DNA from: Littorina saxatilis
Taxonomy: Eukaryota > Mollusca > Gastropoda > Littorinimorpha > Littorinidae
Assembly: GCF_037325665.1 (NCBI RefSeq)
Contig: NC_090253.1
Location: 38,993,221 to 39,057,220 of the forward strand
Direction of reading: 5' to 3'
Length of the DNA: 64,000 nucleotides
Shown here: one piece after another, positions 42,614 to 54,260 of the stretch
Numbering within the stretch: the first letter of the stretch is position 1
How the letters are laid out: the number at the start of each line of letters is the position of its first letter
Program-made: the position numbers and the translations under genes
The notes under the pieces: generated by a model
The model's database searches: none
Told to the model about the DNA's origin: nothing
What the model saw: only the letters and a program-made list of their open reading frames with translations

Positions 42614-43435
42614 CTAAGTGTTTCGTTTAAACAGGCCAGCAGTTAAGCATAGTGTACATAATTTTAAGAGAAATATATTTTTCTCGACTATTGAGTGCTG
42701 GTTCCCAGCACGAACATCTATTTTAACCAGTTTTAAACAAAACTTGTTGTCTTGGACGCCATGCTGGAGCCGGTCCCGCAGGATCACCGTGGACAGGTGG
42801 GGGTTGGGGGTTCCCCACTTGAATCCGCTGGACGACTGGCGCCTTCTGTACTCGTCGTCGTACAGAAGCACAGACTGCCACAAGTATCTGGCCCCCAGCT
42901 CGCCTATCATCTCTGTGTACCGGAGGTAGGCGGTCGAGTCAAACCCGGGCTTCTCAGCAATCAACCTCGCCATGATGCGTGCGTTTGCCACAATCCAGTG
43001 GCAGGGGGAGACTTTGTCAAGTTTTGGTCTCTGGTTGAGTTTTAGGATGACACCTCCCCCGAGTGTCACCTCTTCCTCGGCCGCCATCGACCCCGGCACA
43101 AAATCCAGAATGGAAAGATAGGAGGTCTCACCTGTTGGCTGCAGTGACAAGCCGCCTAACAGTCCCTGGAGTGGTTCCACGCTTTTTTCCTCTGTCACCC
43201 GCTGGGATAGTGGCCCTCCCCCGCTTCGCTTTTGCAGGGCCGCCACTGCTACTCTCAGCGCTACGTAGTGGCCACGCTTGAGACCCAGGCCCTCCAAATC
43301 CTGGGCAGTCACATTACTCAGCACATTGAGGGTGTTCAACTCCTCATCCTGGAGAACTTTAACCACCGTTAAAGGCAGATCTGTCGCCCACGCTCCAAAT
43401 TCGAAGTTCATATTGCAGTAAGAAATAGTTGGCAT
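42614..43435 (-). mobile_element. Isolated structural-type ORF of a tyrosine-recombinase-like retroelement (fossil)
   Basis: A 273-codon minus-strand frame. The middle part (RYTEMIGELGARYLWQSVLL, then YDDEYRRRQ and FKWGTPNPHLSTVIL) resembles proteins I associate with DIRS/Ngaro-type elements in invertebrates. A possible SAM-like helical region precedes it. No reverse transcriptase or recombinase is visible next to it, so the element is incomplete here. The last 40 residues probably lie past the natural end. Family assignment is from memory of the motif and is uncertain; an unrelated transposon-borne gene is possible. Confidence 0.45.
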
Positions 43436-44375
43436 ATGCCCGCTGCGCTGCGCTGGTAAGGACTGACCACAATGTGTTGCTCTCCCGTTCTTATAGACCC
43501 CCGCTGATGCATCACACGTGCAAGCCCCCCGGCAACATGGACATTGCGGCTGGGCTCTTCTCCTTGACTTTCACAAGTCCTCCTCTCCCCTCTCTTTCTA
43601 ATTACGGGCCTAAGTGTTGATATCCTGCTTTACTACCCTCTCTTCCCTACCTGCCAACACTGATCCCTTTAGGCCTACCTCAAGTATCTAACATCCTCCT
43701 CCTCCACCCGCGGCTAATCTGTCTCGTTTAAATAGAGTTTATCTGACGCTGTCCGCTCTATCTAAACTCACACTTAAACAAATGTGGCTCTGTTTTTATA
43801 ACTTTTAAACTTTGGTTTGACGAAATAAAAATATACTCGATTTTATCGCCCCATTCCCCCATAATACGTATGTGGACCCCACGGATACTAAGGTGATACA
43901 TGGTACTTCATTTTATCAAGTCTTAACGGTAACCTTTTAACTCCTTATCACCCCCTCCCCGTCATCTTCCCGTCTTTTAACCAGCTCTCGTTATTTTATT
44001 TTATTTATTTATTTTTTAATTTTATTGTTTAATATATTGTATAAAAACTCATGTCCAATATAGGCACTTAAGCCCTGACGGACAATAAGCCTCTTAATTT
44101 TCGTTTCGTTCGTTCGTGGCTGCTGGCCACTGAGACACCTGTGTGTTGTTGAGCTGTGTGTGATAGGGTCTGACTGCTGTTGTATACACTGAAAACATTT
44201 AGCCAAGTCAGCCTGTTAACATTTAGTCAAAACGTAACCAAATGTAATCACCTGTCATCCCTACACGCAAATCATAAACAGAACTCCACAAACAAGTGCT
44301 TCTTCTTTATTCAAGCCATCATTACATGCTTTTAAACTCTGGAGAAACATGTGACCCGTTTAGTGCTCTCCATAC
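43436..44375. other. Non-coding stretch with SINE scraps
   Basis: Nothing recognised at 43436-44040. At 44045-44097 there is a 3' fragment of the SINE at 21420 (CATGTCCAATATAGGCACTT...GACGGACAATAAGCC), and at 44218-44250 a short TTTAGTCAAAACGTAACC piece related to the TTTAGTCAAG element. Confidence 0.5.
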
Positions 44376-45440
44376 CCTGATAGCATGCTAACGTTAATTT
44401 AACGTTAATTTAACGTTTGCATGGTTAGATTTTGGTTTACGGTTAGCATTAAACGTTAAATTAACGTTAAATTAACGTTAGCAGAAAAACGGTTCTAAAG
44501 CAAACGTTAAATTAACGTTAAATTAACGTTAGCAAGCAAACCGTTTTCATGGCAAACCTTTTTTAAACGTTAATTTAACGTTTGCCTGAAAACCAATATA
44601 AAACGGTTTGCATTGAAACGTTAAAATAACGTTAAATAAACGTTTACACATAACCGTTCAATATCAAACCATTTTTAAACGTTAATTTAACGTTTGCCTG
44701 AAAACCAATATAAAACGGTTTGCATTGAAACGTTAAAATAACGTTAAATAAACGTTTACACATAACCGTTCAATATCAAACCATTTTTAAACGTTAATTT
44801 AACGTTTGCCTGAAAACCAATATAAAACGGTTTGCATTGAAACGTTAAAATAACGTTAAATTAACGTTGGCACATAACCGTTCAAAATCAAACCAATTTC
44901 AAACGTTAATTTAACGTTTGCCCGAAAACACAAAAAAAACGGTTTGCACTGAAACGTTAAAAAAACGTTAAATAAACGTTGACACATAACCGTTCAAAAT
45001 CAAAGCAAAAGCAAAAACAAAAAAACCCAAAAAAAATGTTGTTATTGTTGTGGTGGTAACATTGACATTAACAATAACAAGCAACCAAAAAAAAATTTGA
45101 AAAAAAAAATAAAAAAAAATAAAAATTTAAAAAAAATAAAATTGACATATTATATCAAAAACAAACGTTTCAAAAAAATGTATTTGTAAAAAAAAAATAA
45201 AAAAAAAATTACCATAATGTAACGTTAAATTAACGTTAGTTTTATGTTTTATGGCTAACGTTTATTTCATGTTTTATGGCTAACCTTAAATTAACGTTAG
45301 ATTTAGGTTAGTTTGCTCATCAAGATAAACGTTAAATTAACGTTAACATTTAACGTTAATTCAACCAAAATAAAACCATAATATAACGTTAAATTAACGT
45401 TAATTTAACGTTTACCGCTAATATCAATTTGACCAAAATA
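44376..45440. repeat. Left AACGTT arm with a 112-bp tandem array
   Basis: Contains dozens of AACGTT hexamers. From 44563 to about 45010 a 112-bp unit (AAACGTTAATTTAACG ... AAAACCAATATAAAACGG ... ACACATAACCGTTCAA) is repeated four times. An A-rich stretch (45005-45215) separates it from the inner part, which pairs with the right arm. Confidence 0.9.
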
Positions 45441-46199
45441 AAAGTATAATACAATGGCTGTTTGAACGTATTTTTCACGTTGAGTGCAAACATTAAAAAG
45501 AACCCCCCAAAAAACATAATCAAACGAATCATAAGGAAAATAATTTTATTTAATTTTTTATTTTGCTTTTTAAATTTTTTTCTTATTTGAAGATGCATTT
45601 CCCATAGTCTTTTCTGTCTGCTGTTGTTGTAGTGTTATATATGTAGCTAAAACCATGTTAAAAAAAGACAAGCAAACACCAACATGTAAAGTCAAATCAA
45701 AGTTTGAAAAAGGTTTTTGGTGAGAACAGTTAACTTTGCAGCTAACGCTATATGATCTTGTTGTATTACTTAATCCGGAGAGCATGCAGGCTGTTGATTT
45801 TTTTTTATTTTTATCTCTGTCTCATTGCAAGGATGGTACTGGCCAGGTCTCATATTTTGAGCCAAAGACTGTACATGCTAACATAAAACAAAACAAGAAA
45901 AATAAATAAAACCATTAGAAACATGTTTTGACAATATGTTGTAAACATTTATTCATCATTCCTTGATATTTCCACAATATAAAAAATAAAAAATAAAACC
46001 ATGATAAAAATGTCAAAAGTTGAATCAGTTCTAAAGTTTCTAGAAGTGAGTTTGGATATATATATATATACCACACTTTTAGGTTCTGTACCTAGAAATT
46101 TACCAATTCTATTCCATCTTTTGGGTTTAAAAAGTTCTTTGCAGATATATATATTATACATCCAAAATGATGCCACAAGAGACAAGGAAATATGAGGTT

Positions 46200-46783
46200 A
46201 TTTGCAACACCACCAGCAGAGGAAGAAGTCGCTCACTTTGCAGCAGCAGATACAAAGAATTGTTGAATTTGAAGCAGGAGCAGACACAGAAGTTGTTGAA
46301 TGTGTAGTATCTGCAGCAGACAAAGAAGTTGTTGAATTTACAGCAGACGATATATTTGTTAAATCTGCAGCAGCACACAAAGAACTCATTCACTTTGCAG
46401 CAGCTCCAGACAACAAGAATTGTTGAATTTTAAGCAGGAGCAGACACAGAAGTTGTTAAGTTTGCAGCAGGAGCAGCAGCAGACAAAAAAGTTGTTGAAT
46501 TTGCAGCAGACGATATACTTGTTAAATCTGCAGCAGCAAACAAAGAAGTCATTCACTTTGCAGCAGCACCAGTCAACAAGAATTGTTGAATTTTAAGCAG
46601 GAGCAGACACAGAAGTTGTTAAGTTTGCAGCAGCAACAGACAAAGAAGTTGTTGAATTTGCAGCAGACGATATATTTGTTAAATCTGCAGCAGTAGCCAT
46701 GGAAAAAGTTGTTGATACAACCAGTGCAGACGATGACATGTCTGCAATAGGCGACTTTGAAGATCTGCTCCACATGCTATGAC
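46200..46783 (+). pseudogene. Coding-like repeat (about 50-codon unit, three copies)
   Basis: Plus-strand frames read EVVEFAADDIFVKSAAA and KEVIHFAAAP three times (units at about 46255, 46420 and 46580), ending DDDMSAIGDFEDLLHML and a stop at 46780. Each unit boundary carries a shift or stop (for example TTTTAAGCAGG), so it is not translatable as one protein now. Conservation at protein level between units suggests former coding function inside the 9-kb element. Not recognised. Confidence 0.4.
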
Positions 46784-47372
46784 ACCTGCAAAGACAAAGA
46801 ATGCAACAATCTTAAAACATAAAGAATTCAGTGTTATTTGAGAACTTCAGTGTAAACACTATAATTATGTCTTCTTTGTTGGTGTTCTTTGCTGAACATA
46901 GAACTGAAGGTAAATAAGGTTTAAATTGTCTTTGCATAATGCCAATATTGTTGAATTTACTTCTGTGAATTTGCTAACTTTGATAGCATCATTCTGTGTT
47001 TGAATGAAATGCTCTATGTCAATGCTGCCTGGCACGGACAACAGCCCTACCCACCCATCCACCCCCACCCCACCTACACACACACAGAACACCTTCCCAA
47101 AAATGTTCCCCAGACTAAGACAATGGAATGTCAGTTGGACCTTGACTAAAAATATGTATAGGTAAAGATGTCCCAGCTACAACAAATTGTTCTGTCAGAA
47201 GACCTCCTACATGTCGAAATGATGTGATGGCCGACCAGCCAAGAATTACATGTATCAATGACCCTATGCTGAGGCCTGACAATAACACTGCCTTCTCTCA
47301 AATATGATTTTCTGTTATATAATAATATGACTGCTGGAACATTCATCTTAGCGTTAAACAAGGATTTTACCT

Positions 47373-47407
<35 letters not shown>

Positions 47408-47857
47408 GACACACACAGTGACACACACAGTGACACACACTTACTTGGCCTCAACAGCCAGAATGTCGGGGTTGTACCTTGTAGTTTACATCCCTGTGAA
47501 TGCTTTCTGTTCCATCCTCATGGTAATTCCTCCCACCCTGCAATGAAAGCATTGATGTGTGAATTGCATTAATTACAATAGTCTAAACACACTCAAATCT
47601 TTACTTGTTAATGAAGACAGAGAGATAGAGAGTGGGAATGGGGGGGGGAGAGGGAGAGAGCAGTTGTCAATCAAACCTTGTTTTAAGTGTCTTTGAATAG
47701 ATCATTTTCGAAAATTACTCCCCATGCCTCTCCTGAGATCTCTTATTTACTGTACAGTAATGCATTTGACCTGAAGCTGTAAGATTGAACAGTAAGTGCC
47801 CTGGGTGCACATGTGTGGAAAGTATCAGATTGAGAGAGAGAGAGAAATTTTCAGATT

Positions 47858-47914
<57 letters not shown>

Positions 47915-48310
47915 ACAGACAGAGTCTAGAGACAGAAAGACACAGAGAGAGACTGAAACAGAGAAAGAAAGAGACAGAAGGCAGGAAAGAAAGAGAGAGA
48001 AATCCACCTTTCCAATCGTTATGCATGATATTGCTTTGATATTTGTGACTCGTATGAAAAATAAGTCAACAATCACAATGCCAACGGATCGTGAACTATG
48101 AATCACAACATTACCTGAAATTGGGTGAATTTCTTCAGTGCTGAAAGTTCCATTTGCCATTCGCCTCAGCGTCACAAGATCTGTAGTGTGTATTCCTGAT
48201 ATGCTGAAGTGTAGCATGTTATCTTATACATGTATCAGCAGTCACACTGACTTTGAAGTTGCTAGCGTGTTAAAAACTGTTACAGAAACTTTTTTTAATT
48301 TCGATTCCAG
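46784..48310. other. Interior of the 9-kb element, unassigned
   Basis: Contains CA and GA microsatellites (about 47380-47435 and 47826-47911) and two minus-strand segments bounded by splice-like sites: 47447-47553 (GRNYHEDGTESIHRDVNYKV in one frame) and 48115-48217 (MLHFSISGIHTTDLVTLRRM then ANGTFSTEEIHPIS). Joining these two gives an early stop, so I do not call a gene. Confidence 0.35.
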
Positions 48311-48568
48311 TTCCACAGTGAAAAGTTTGAGACTGAGAGTAATGTCCCTTGGCGATCAAGGGAGGTCACTCAGAATTTTCGTTTCTAGTTATCAAAGGAC
48401 GTAACGGCAAGTTGTGCTGTCTGCTGATGAGGAAGATTGGGAACTGGCACTGGCAGAACTTTGCAAGAGCACTATGATACACCAACAGAACCAGACTGGA
48501 CAGTCCAATACTAAGACCGAAGGCGCAAGACATAACTGGACTGGTTTCAAGATTTTTACAAACTTTGA
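48311..48568 (+). pseudogene. Exon-like segment 1 in the 9-kb element
   Basis: Bounded by CGATTCCAG and TTTGA|GTGAGT. The 3' half is open and protein-like: LSADEEDWELALAELCKSTM, then GARHNWTGFKIFTNFE. The 5' half is open only in other frames. Unknown function. Confidence 0.35.
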
Positions 48569-48849
48569 GTGAGTATTCGTATTGCCTATGGAACTTGGAA
48601 GATAGATTTGCTAATTATTGAGACTAGATCAGATGTATTTTTTATCTCTTGGAATACATGACTGATGAGACTAAAAAGTTTGCTTTGTTTCTTAGGTGTG
48701 TGTGTGTGTGTCACTGTGTGTGTGTCACCGTGTGTGTGTTTAGGTGTTTGCTGTTTTTCTTTATTGTTGTTGTTGCCTGAAATGGTGATTTTAACTAAGA
48801 ATCCTTTTATGATTCTGTTGTGCATAATAAATAGCTTTTATTCTTTCAG

Positions 48850-49011
48850 ATTTATACCACAAAAAAACTGTCTGCATTTGGTGGGGAGGTGCCTTAACTG
48901 GTCAAAAGAAAAGTGAGCTGATTGATGGCATGGCCGTTCATCGCATTTGGATGGGAAAAGGCAAAACCAATTTCCATTCTTCAACAAGCTGAAGGTTTGC
49001 ATTGGAAAACA
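48850..49011 (+). pseudogene. Exon-like segment 2 (tandem family)
   Basis: Bounded by TCTTTCAG and ACA|GTAAGT. One frame reads HKKTVCIWWGGALTGQKKSE then LIDGMAVHRIWMGKGKTNFH. Related to segment 4 (50066), which reads NKQVCNWWEGVWTGGKNDEF, so these are duplicated exons or exon-like units. Confidence 0.4.
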
Positions 49012-49382
49012 GTAAGTGGGTTTTTTAAATGAGTTTTCAATGTAACTGACAGAACAATTTGTTGTGTAATTATTATATAATCAGTTGTGTAATGCTTGCA
49101 AAACACACACACACACACATGTACACACGCATCCCCCATCCCACCCCACCCCTTTCCACATGTATACATTACATACACATACAAACTCCAATTTGAACTG
49201 TACCTGTTTCAGTGGTGGACCTTTCTGGTGACCTGTAATTACTCAACTGTCTGTTGGAACATATTAGGGAAAATAATCTATCAATGTGCTTTTGTAAATT
49301 TGTTGGTTAAATCAGAATTACTTTCAATTCTGTTTCCAGTCCTTTGTGCAAATTCGTATTAATTGGACATTATTTCTTTCAG

Positions 49383-49520
49383 ATGAAAAAAATCCTGTCT
49401 ACAATCGGAGAGAGAGAGGTGGCAATGGGAGGGGGCCACAGTCTGAAGGATGGCTGTACCAAAGCATGCAGTTGGAAGGGGACAACCCATCAAGGTTTAC
49501 AATTATCAGCTTTGAAAACA
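49383..49520 (+). pseudogene. Exon-like segment 3 (tandem family)
   Basis: Bounded by TTTCAG and ACA|GTGAGT. Open in two frames; one gives WLYQSMQLEGDNPSRFTIIS then FEN, which aligns with segment 4 LYQSHSIRRGENIEVSIVCA. The intron-like sequence that follows (GTATAATTATTGCTTGCAACA and a CA run) repeats after segments 2 and 4. Confidence 0.4.
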
Positions 49521-49714
49521 GTGAGTACAATTTGGTACATGTATAATTATTGCTTGCAACAGACCCACAACCCCCCCACCCACACACACACACTCATATA
49601 AATTCATATATCAACCGTTTCTGTTTCAGTGATGGACTGGTATGATGAACTTTTCTGTCTTTAAGTTTAATAACATTTAGGAAAACATGTTGTCATTCTG
49701 TGCTTGTTTTTTGT

Positions 49715-50000
49715 GATAAGGCCTAAAAAAAAAATAACCCGACCTACCCTATTTTTTGGGGCCGACCCTATAACTTTTTATTACATTTGTCAAAAAACAA
49801 CCAAAAAAAACCAAATAAACGAGTGCAGAAAACGCAATGAAAGCGAAAGCGCCCGAGTCGCACACTTATTTCCCTGTCAACTAGGTTTAATTTGTACACG
49901 TTAGAAAAAAAAGTTAAAAAAAAAAGTGATTGCCTACCTTTCTACCCTATTTTATTTTGGCTATGTTACCGTAACCACACCTAATTTTTTTTTTGCCTAA
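49715..50000. mobile_element. Fold-back MITE related to 7390-7751
   Basis: TAAGGCCTAAAAAAAAAATA and CCGACCCTATAAC at the left, and TGTTACCGTAACCACACC with a long T run at the right, parallel the MITE in intron 2. More diverged. Confidence 0.6.
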
Positions 50001-50065
50001 CTGAGAATCCTTGTTCTCATTCCTGTGCACATGACATGTATTTATATTGACTTTTATTCGCTCAG

Positions 50066-50223
50066 ATAACAAACAAGTCTGCAATTGGTGGGAAGGTGTC
50101 TGGACTGGTGGGAAGAATGATGAGTTCATTGATGACAGATGATTGTACCAAAGTCATTCAATCAGAAGGGGGGAAAACATCGAAGTTTCCATTGTCTGTG
50201 CTGAAAGTTCACACTGTTGACCA
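50066..50223 (+). pseudogene. Exon-like segment 4 (tandem family)
   Basis: Bounded by TCGCTCAG and CCA|GTAAGT. One frame is fully open (ITNKSAIGGKVSGLVGRMMS...), but similarity to segments 2 and 3 is in another frame, which contains a stop after FIDDR. So the original reading frame is uncertain. Confidence 0.4.
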
Positions 50224-50256
50224 GTAAGTGAATTGTTTAACTCAGTGTCGTCTTTT

Positions 50257-51120
50257 TTACATTTAGTCAAGTTTTGACTAAATGTTTTAACGTAGAGGGG
50301 GGAATCGAGACGAGGGTCGTGGTGTATGTGCGTGTGTGTGTGTCTGTCTGTGTGTGTGTGTGTGTAGAGCGATTCAGACTAAACTACTGGACCGATCTTT
50401 ATGAAATTTGACATGAGAGTTCCTGGGAATGATATCCCCATACGTTTTTTTCATTTTTTTGATAAATGTCTTTGATGACGTCATATCCGGCTTTTCGTGA
50501 AAGTTGAGGCGGCACTGTCACGCCCTCATTTTTCAACCAAATTGGTTGAAATTTTGGTCAAGTAATCTTCGACGAAGCCCGGACTTCGATATTGCATTTC
50601 AGCTTGGTGGCTTAAAAATTAATTAATGACTTTGGTCATTAAAAAACTGAAAATTGTAAAAAAAGAAATTTTTTTATAAAACGATCCAAATTTACGTTCA
50701 TCTTATTCTCCAACATTTGCTGATTCCAAAAACAAATAAATATGTTATATTTGGATTAAAAACAAGCTCTGAAAATTAAATATATATAACAATTAATATG
50801 AAAATTAAATTTTCGAAATCATTTTAAAAACACTTTCATCTTATTCCTTGCCGGTTCCTGATTCCAAAAACATATAGATATGATATGTTTGGATTAAAAA
50901 CACGCTCAGAAAATTAAAACGAAGAGAGGTAAAGAAAAGCGTGCTATCCTCCTCAGCGCAAGTACTAAACCGCTCTTCTTGTCAATTTCACTGCCTTTGC
51001 CGTGAGCGGTGGACTGACGATGCCACGAGTATACGGTCTTGCTGCGTTGCGTTGCGTTCAGTTTCATTCTGTGAGTTCGACAGCTACTTGACTAAATGTA
51101 TTTTCGCCTTACGCGACTTG
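50257..51120 (+). mobile_element. Uninterrupted copy of the TTTAGTCAAG element
   Basis: 864 bp from the ACATTTAGTCAAG hairpin tip to CTTACGCGACTTG. It serves as the reference for the interrupted copies at 1-503 and 5513-7225. A T-run lies on both sides. It splits the intron-like sequence after segment 4 of the 9-kb element, so it is younger than that element. Confidence 0.8.
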
Positions 51121-51429
51121 TTTTTTCCTGTGGTGCTTAATTTCAATATCAGTTGTGTAATGCTTGCAACATACACACACACACACACACACACACTCTC
51201 TCTCTCTCTCTTTCTCAAATTGGGCTGAGACTTTTGATTTTGCATATATGTGGACTTGCGCCTGTGTGTGTGTGTGTATGCGCGCCTGTGTGTCTGTGTG
51301 TGTGTGTGTCTGTGTGTATGTGTGTATACATGGGTGTGTTTCTTAGTACATGTATTGTATGTGTTTGTTACTGCTAATGTGTGTGTATGTGTGTTTGTAA
51401 GTGTATGTTTTTGTTAGTGTATGTGTCTG

Positions 51430-51477
<48 letters not shown>

Positions 51478-52764
51478 TTTAGTTTGTAATCCCAGCCATT
51501 GACTAAGAACCATTTTTCCTTCTCTATCCCAGGTTGGTATCCTGCATAAGATTATGACCACTTCAAAGTCAGGGAGCTGGGCCTGGCCACATAGTTCAAA
51601 CAGAAGTTGAACTCCCTCACCATTACCATCATCATATTCTGTGAGGTGGACTTCACCTACGACCAGAAGTTTGACCAGCGTCAAAGAGCGAGTGCAGGCA
51701 GCTGCTAGTGCTACAGGACATCATTGCGCGCCATCTCACTAACAAGATTCAACACCTTTGCTGACCCACAGCTTCTGAATGCTGTGTTTGCAAAGCAGCC
51801 CGGCATCAAGCCTTATTTACATGGGTGCCATCATTCAGGACTAACACCAACAGTTCATAAACAAATATTCACTGTGCACACACATGTTTGGCAAAGTGGT
51901 GCAGAAAACATGCAGTCTTGCTGCTTGTTAATTTTTATTCATCGATGATTGTTTTTCATCTAGCTACTCCACAAAATATGTTAATATCTTTTGTGATAGC
52001 AAGAATCTTAATGAAATGAAGCAGAGCGCTATTTTAAGATCTGAGAAACAAAGGGACGTAATTGCTCTGCTATATGACATGTGCAACAAGAGTAAGTGAG
52101 ATTATGTGGAAGCAATTTTCTTGGCACCTGTGAGAATAACACGCTTTGGAATGAACAAGAGACTTTACATGCTTGTCACACGTGTATGCATTAATAGCGC
52201 TTACATCCCTTTGTTTCTCATATTTTGTGCTACTGACTTGCTTGTATTACTGATTGTGCAAATACTTTGTATTGTTTTTATCTCTGATTTTGTCATTAAC
52301 AGTGATCGCTGTCGATAATGAGTTTGCACAGCCCTATGGTATTTACCTTGATGAACCCATATCAACGCATTGTGATTGAAATTCTTAATTGCTGATCCTG
52401 TTATCGCCTTCTGATGATTTTTTTTATCAAGTTCAAACTAGTCAATGTAGCGTTGCTTCAATGAGATTAAGTCCACACATAATTTTTGTCTGCCCGATTG
52501 ATAATACTATGCTGTGGTATTTTACTGAGACTGAAAAATGTGTTGTAATATTTTTTTAGTTCACATTTTCATGTTTTAGCAATTGAAGGAATTTAGTATG
52601 CATTGTTCAACATTTTAAAAGTGTTACTGTTATCAAATTAGTATTCACTTATTGAATTGGTAAAGACCTCAACAATTTAAATTTTAAATAAAATTTGTGA
52701 TCTTGAATTTTCTGTGCATTGATTCAAATTTGTATTTGCAAATGTTATTTTAATGTTTTCAGGA
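51120..52764. other. Distal interior of the 9-kb element
   Basis: GT arrays at about 51260-51330 and 51430-51476, then an acceptor-like TCTATCCCAG at 51532 followed by sequence that reads in fragments such as DPQLLNAVFAKQPGIKPYLH in one frame (51770-51830). No complete exon can be drawn. 52100-52764 is AT-rich and unassigned. Confidence 0.4.
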
Positions 52765-53353
52765 GAACGTAAATTTAACGTTTGCATGTTAACGTTAATT
52801 TAACGTTTGCATGTGAACGTTAATTTAACGTTTGCATGTGAACGTTAATTTAACGTTTGCATGAGAACGTTTGATTATGGTTTTGTTTTGGTTAATTTTA
52901 TGTTTGCATGCTAACGTTAAAAAAACGTTAAATAAACGTTAATAAAACGTTTTATTTTGGTTATTTTTATGTTAGCAAAAAACGTTAAAAAAACGTTAAA
53001 TAAACGTTAATAAAACGTTTCTTTTTGGTTTTATTTTGGTTATTTTTACGTTAGCAATAAACGTTTAAAAAACGTTAAAATAACGTTAATCTAACCGTTA
53101 TATTATGGTTTGATTTTGGTTTTATTTTGGTTATTTTTATGTTTGCAAAAACGTTAAATTAACGTTAATTTTAACGTTATATTATGGTTAGATTAACGTT
53201 AAATTAACGTTAGATTAACGTTAAATGTTAACGTTAATTTAACGTTTTATCACATGAGCAAATTAACGTTAAATTAACGTTAGCGGTAAACGTTAAATTA
53301 ACGTTTACCGCTAACGTTAATTTAACGTCAATTTAACGTTAGCATGCTAACTG
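52765..53353. repeat. Right AACGTT arm
   Basis: Dense AACGTT palindromes; the first part repeats GAACGTTAATTTAACGTTTGC about every 30 bp (52770-52870), then GGTTATTTTTATGTTAGCA units, then the part that mirrors the left arm. Confidence 0.9.
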
Positions 53354-53639
53354 GGTAAGTTCTCTAATTCGAATGCCGGAACAGAGTCCTTCCTAATTGA
53401 ACGATTCGTGGGCACATCATTTCAGATCTGGGTATGTGTCAAATTGGAGGTATCGTCTGTTCCATGCGAAAGCCTTCACGGGAAACGAGGTTGTACTAAA
53501 GCCGTAAAGGGCTGCATTTTTTCCTCCCTTCTTCATTGTCACAGCAAGTGTCAGACACTTGCTCAATGCTTGGACTGGAAAAAAAAGAAATGATTGTATT
53601 TGGCACTGCCACAGGGCCCGAGGGCGAGAGGAAGGCAAA

Positions 53640-54205
53640 CTTGTGCAAATTAATGGAACACGCGCGTACACACGCGCGCACACACACACACACGCACGCA
53701 CACTGACACACACACACACTGACACACGCACGCACACTGACACACGCACGCACACTGACACACGCACGCACGCACGCACACTGCCACACACACACACACA
53801 CCGTCACTGACACAAACACACACTGACACAAACACACACTGACATACATACACACACACAGTATGCCACAAGAATACCCCTTACTCGCAGTCTTTTGCTG
53901 CCAGAAGAACGCAGGGGTTAGAATAAGTGATACTGTCCGAACCACACACATATTCCAGGTGTCTGGTGCACGCACGGTTGGACTGGCACATCGGAGACCT
54001 GGCCTCCGTCTCAAACACTGCGAATTATGGACATAAGACATAAGATAATTTATTGTCCATACAGTTAAACAGTTGATGGAAAAGTGTGGTTCATCTGCTC
54101 TTAAAACAACACACACACACACACACACACGAACACACTGGCACACACACACACACACACAAAACACACACACACACACACACAAAACACACACACACAC
54201 ACACC

Positions 54206-54256
<51 letters not shown>
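53640..54256. repeat. CA-rich arrays
   Basis: 53655-53862 is (CA)n with regular CACTGACAC interruptions; 54107-54253 is almost pure CA. Long minus-strand Cys/Val frames here are artefacts. Between them (53865-54090) is unassigned sequence. Confidence 0.95.

Positions 54257-54260
<4 letters not shown>

Larger units (their letters stand above)
44376..53353. mobile_element. 9-kb element bounded by AACGTT-repeat inverted termini, family unknown
   Basis: The left tip TAGCATGCTAACGTTAA and the right tip TTAACGTTAGCATGCTA are exact inverted copies; matching extends outward to TACCC / GGGTA. Inward, both arms are built from AACGTT palindromes spaced by AT-rich linkers (AACGTTAAATTAACGTT), and a TTTGCTCATN block followed by AAACGTTAAATTAACG and ACATTTAACGTTAAT appears in both in the proper inverse orientation. 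The left arm is about 1.06 kb, the right about 0.59 kb. The interior carries exon-like segments, a repeated coding-like motif and later insertions (49715 and 50257). I see no transposase I can name. Size and arms fit a DNA transposon or fold-back element. Confidence 0.65.

Noticed and set aside
42618-43281. Plus-strand frames opposite the mobile-element ORF
   Set aside because: Shadows of the minus-strand frame, which has the recognisable motif.
44376-45440. CRISPR-like array
   Set aside because: Regular 112-bp units, but they are contiguous tandem repeats without unique spacers, in a eukaryotic genome.
44376-53353. Polinton/Maverick element
   Set aside because: The long inverted termini are suggestive, but the segment is only 9 kb and I see no polymerase B, integrase, ATPase or capsid-like peptide.
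53496-54254. Long Cys/Val minus-strand ORF
   Set aside because: Made from CA/GT dinucleotide arrays; the part outside the arrays shows no protein character.
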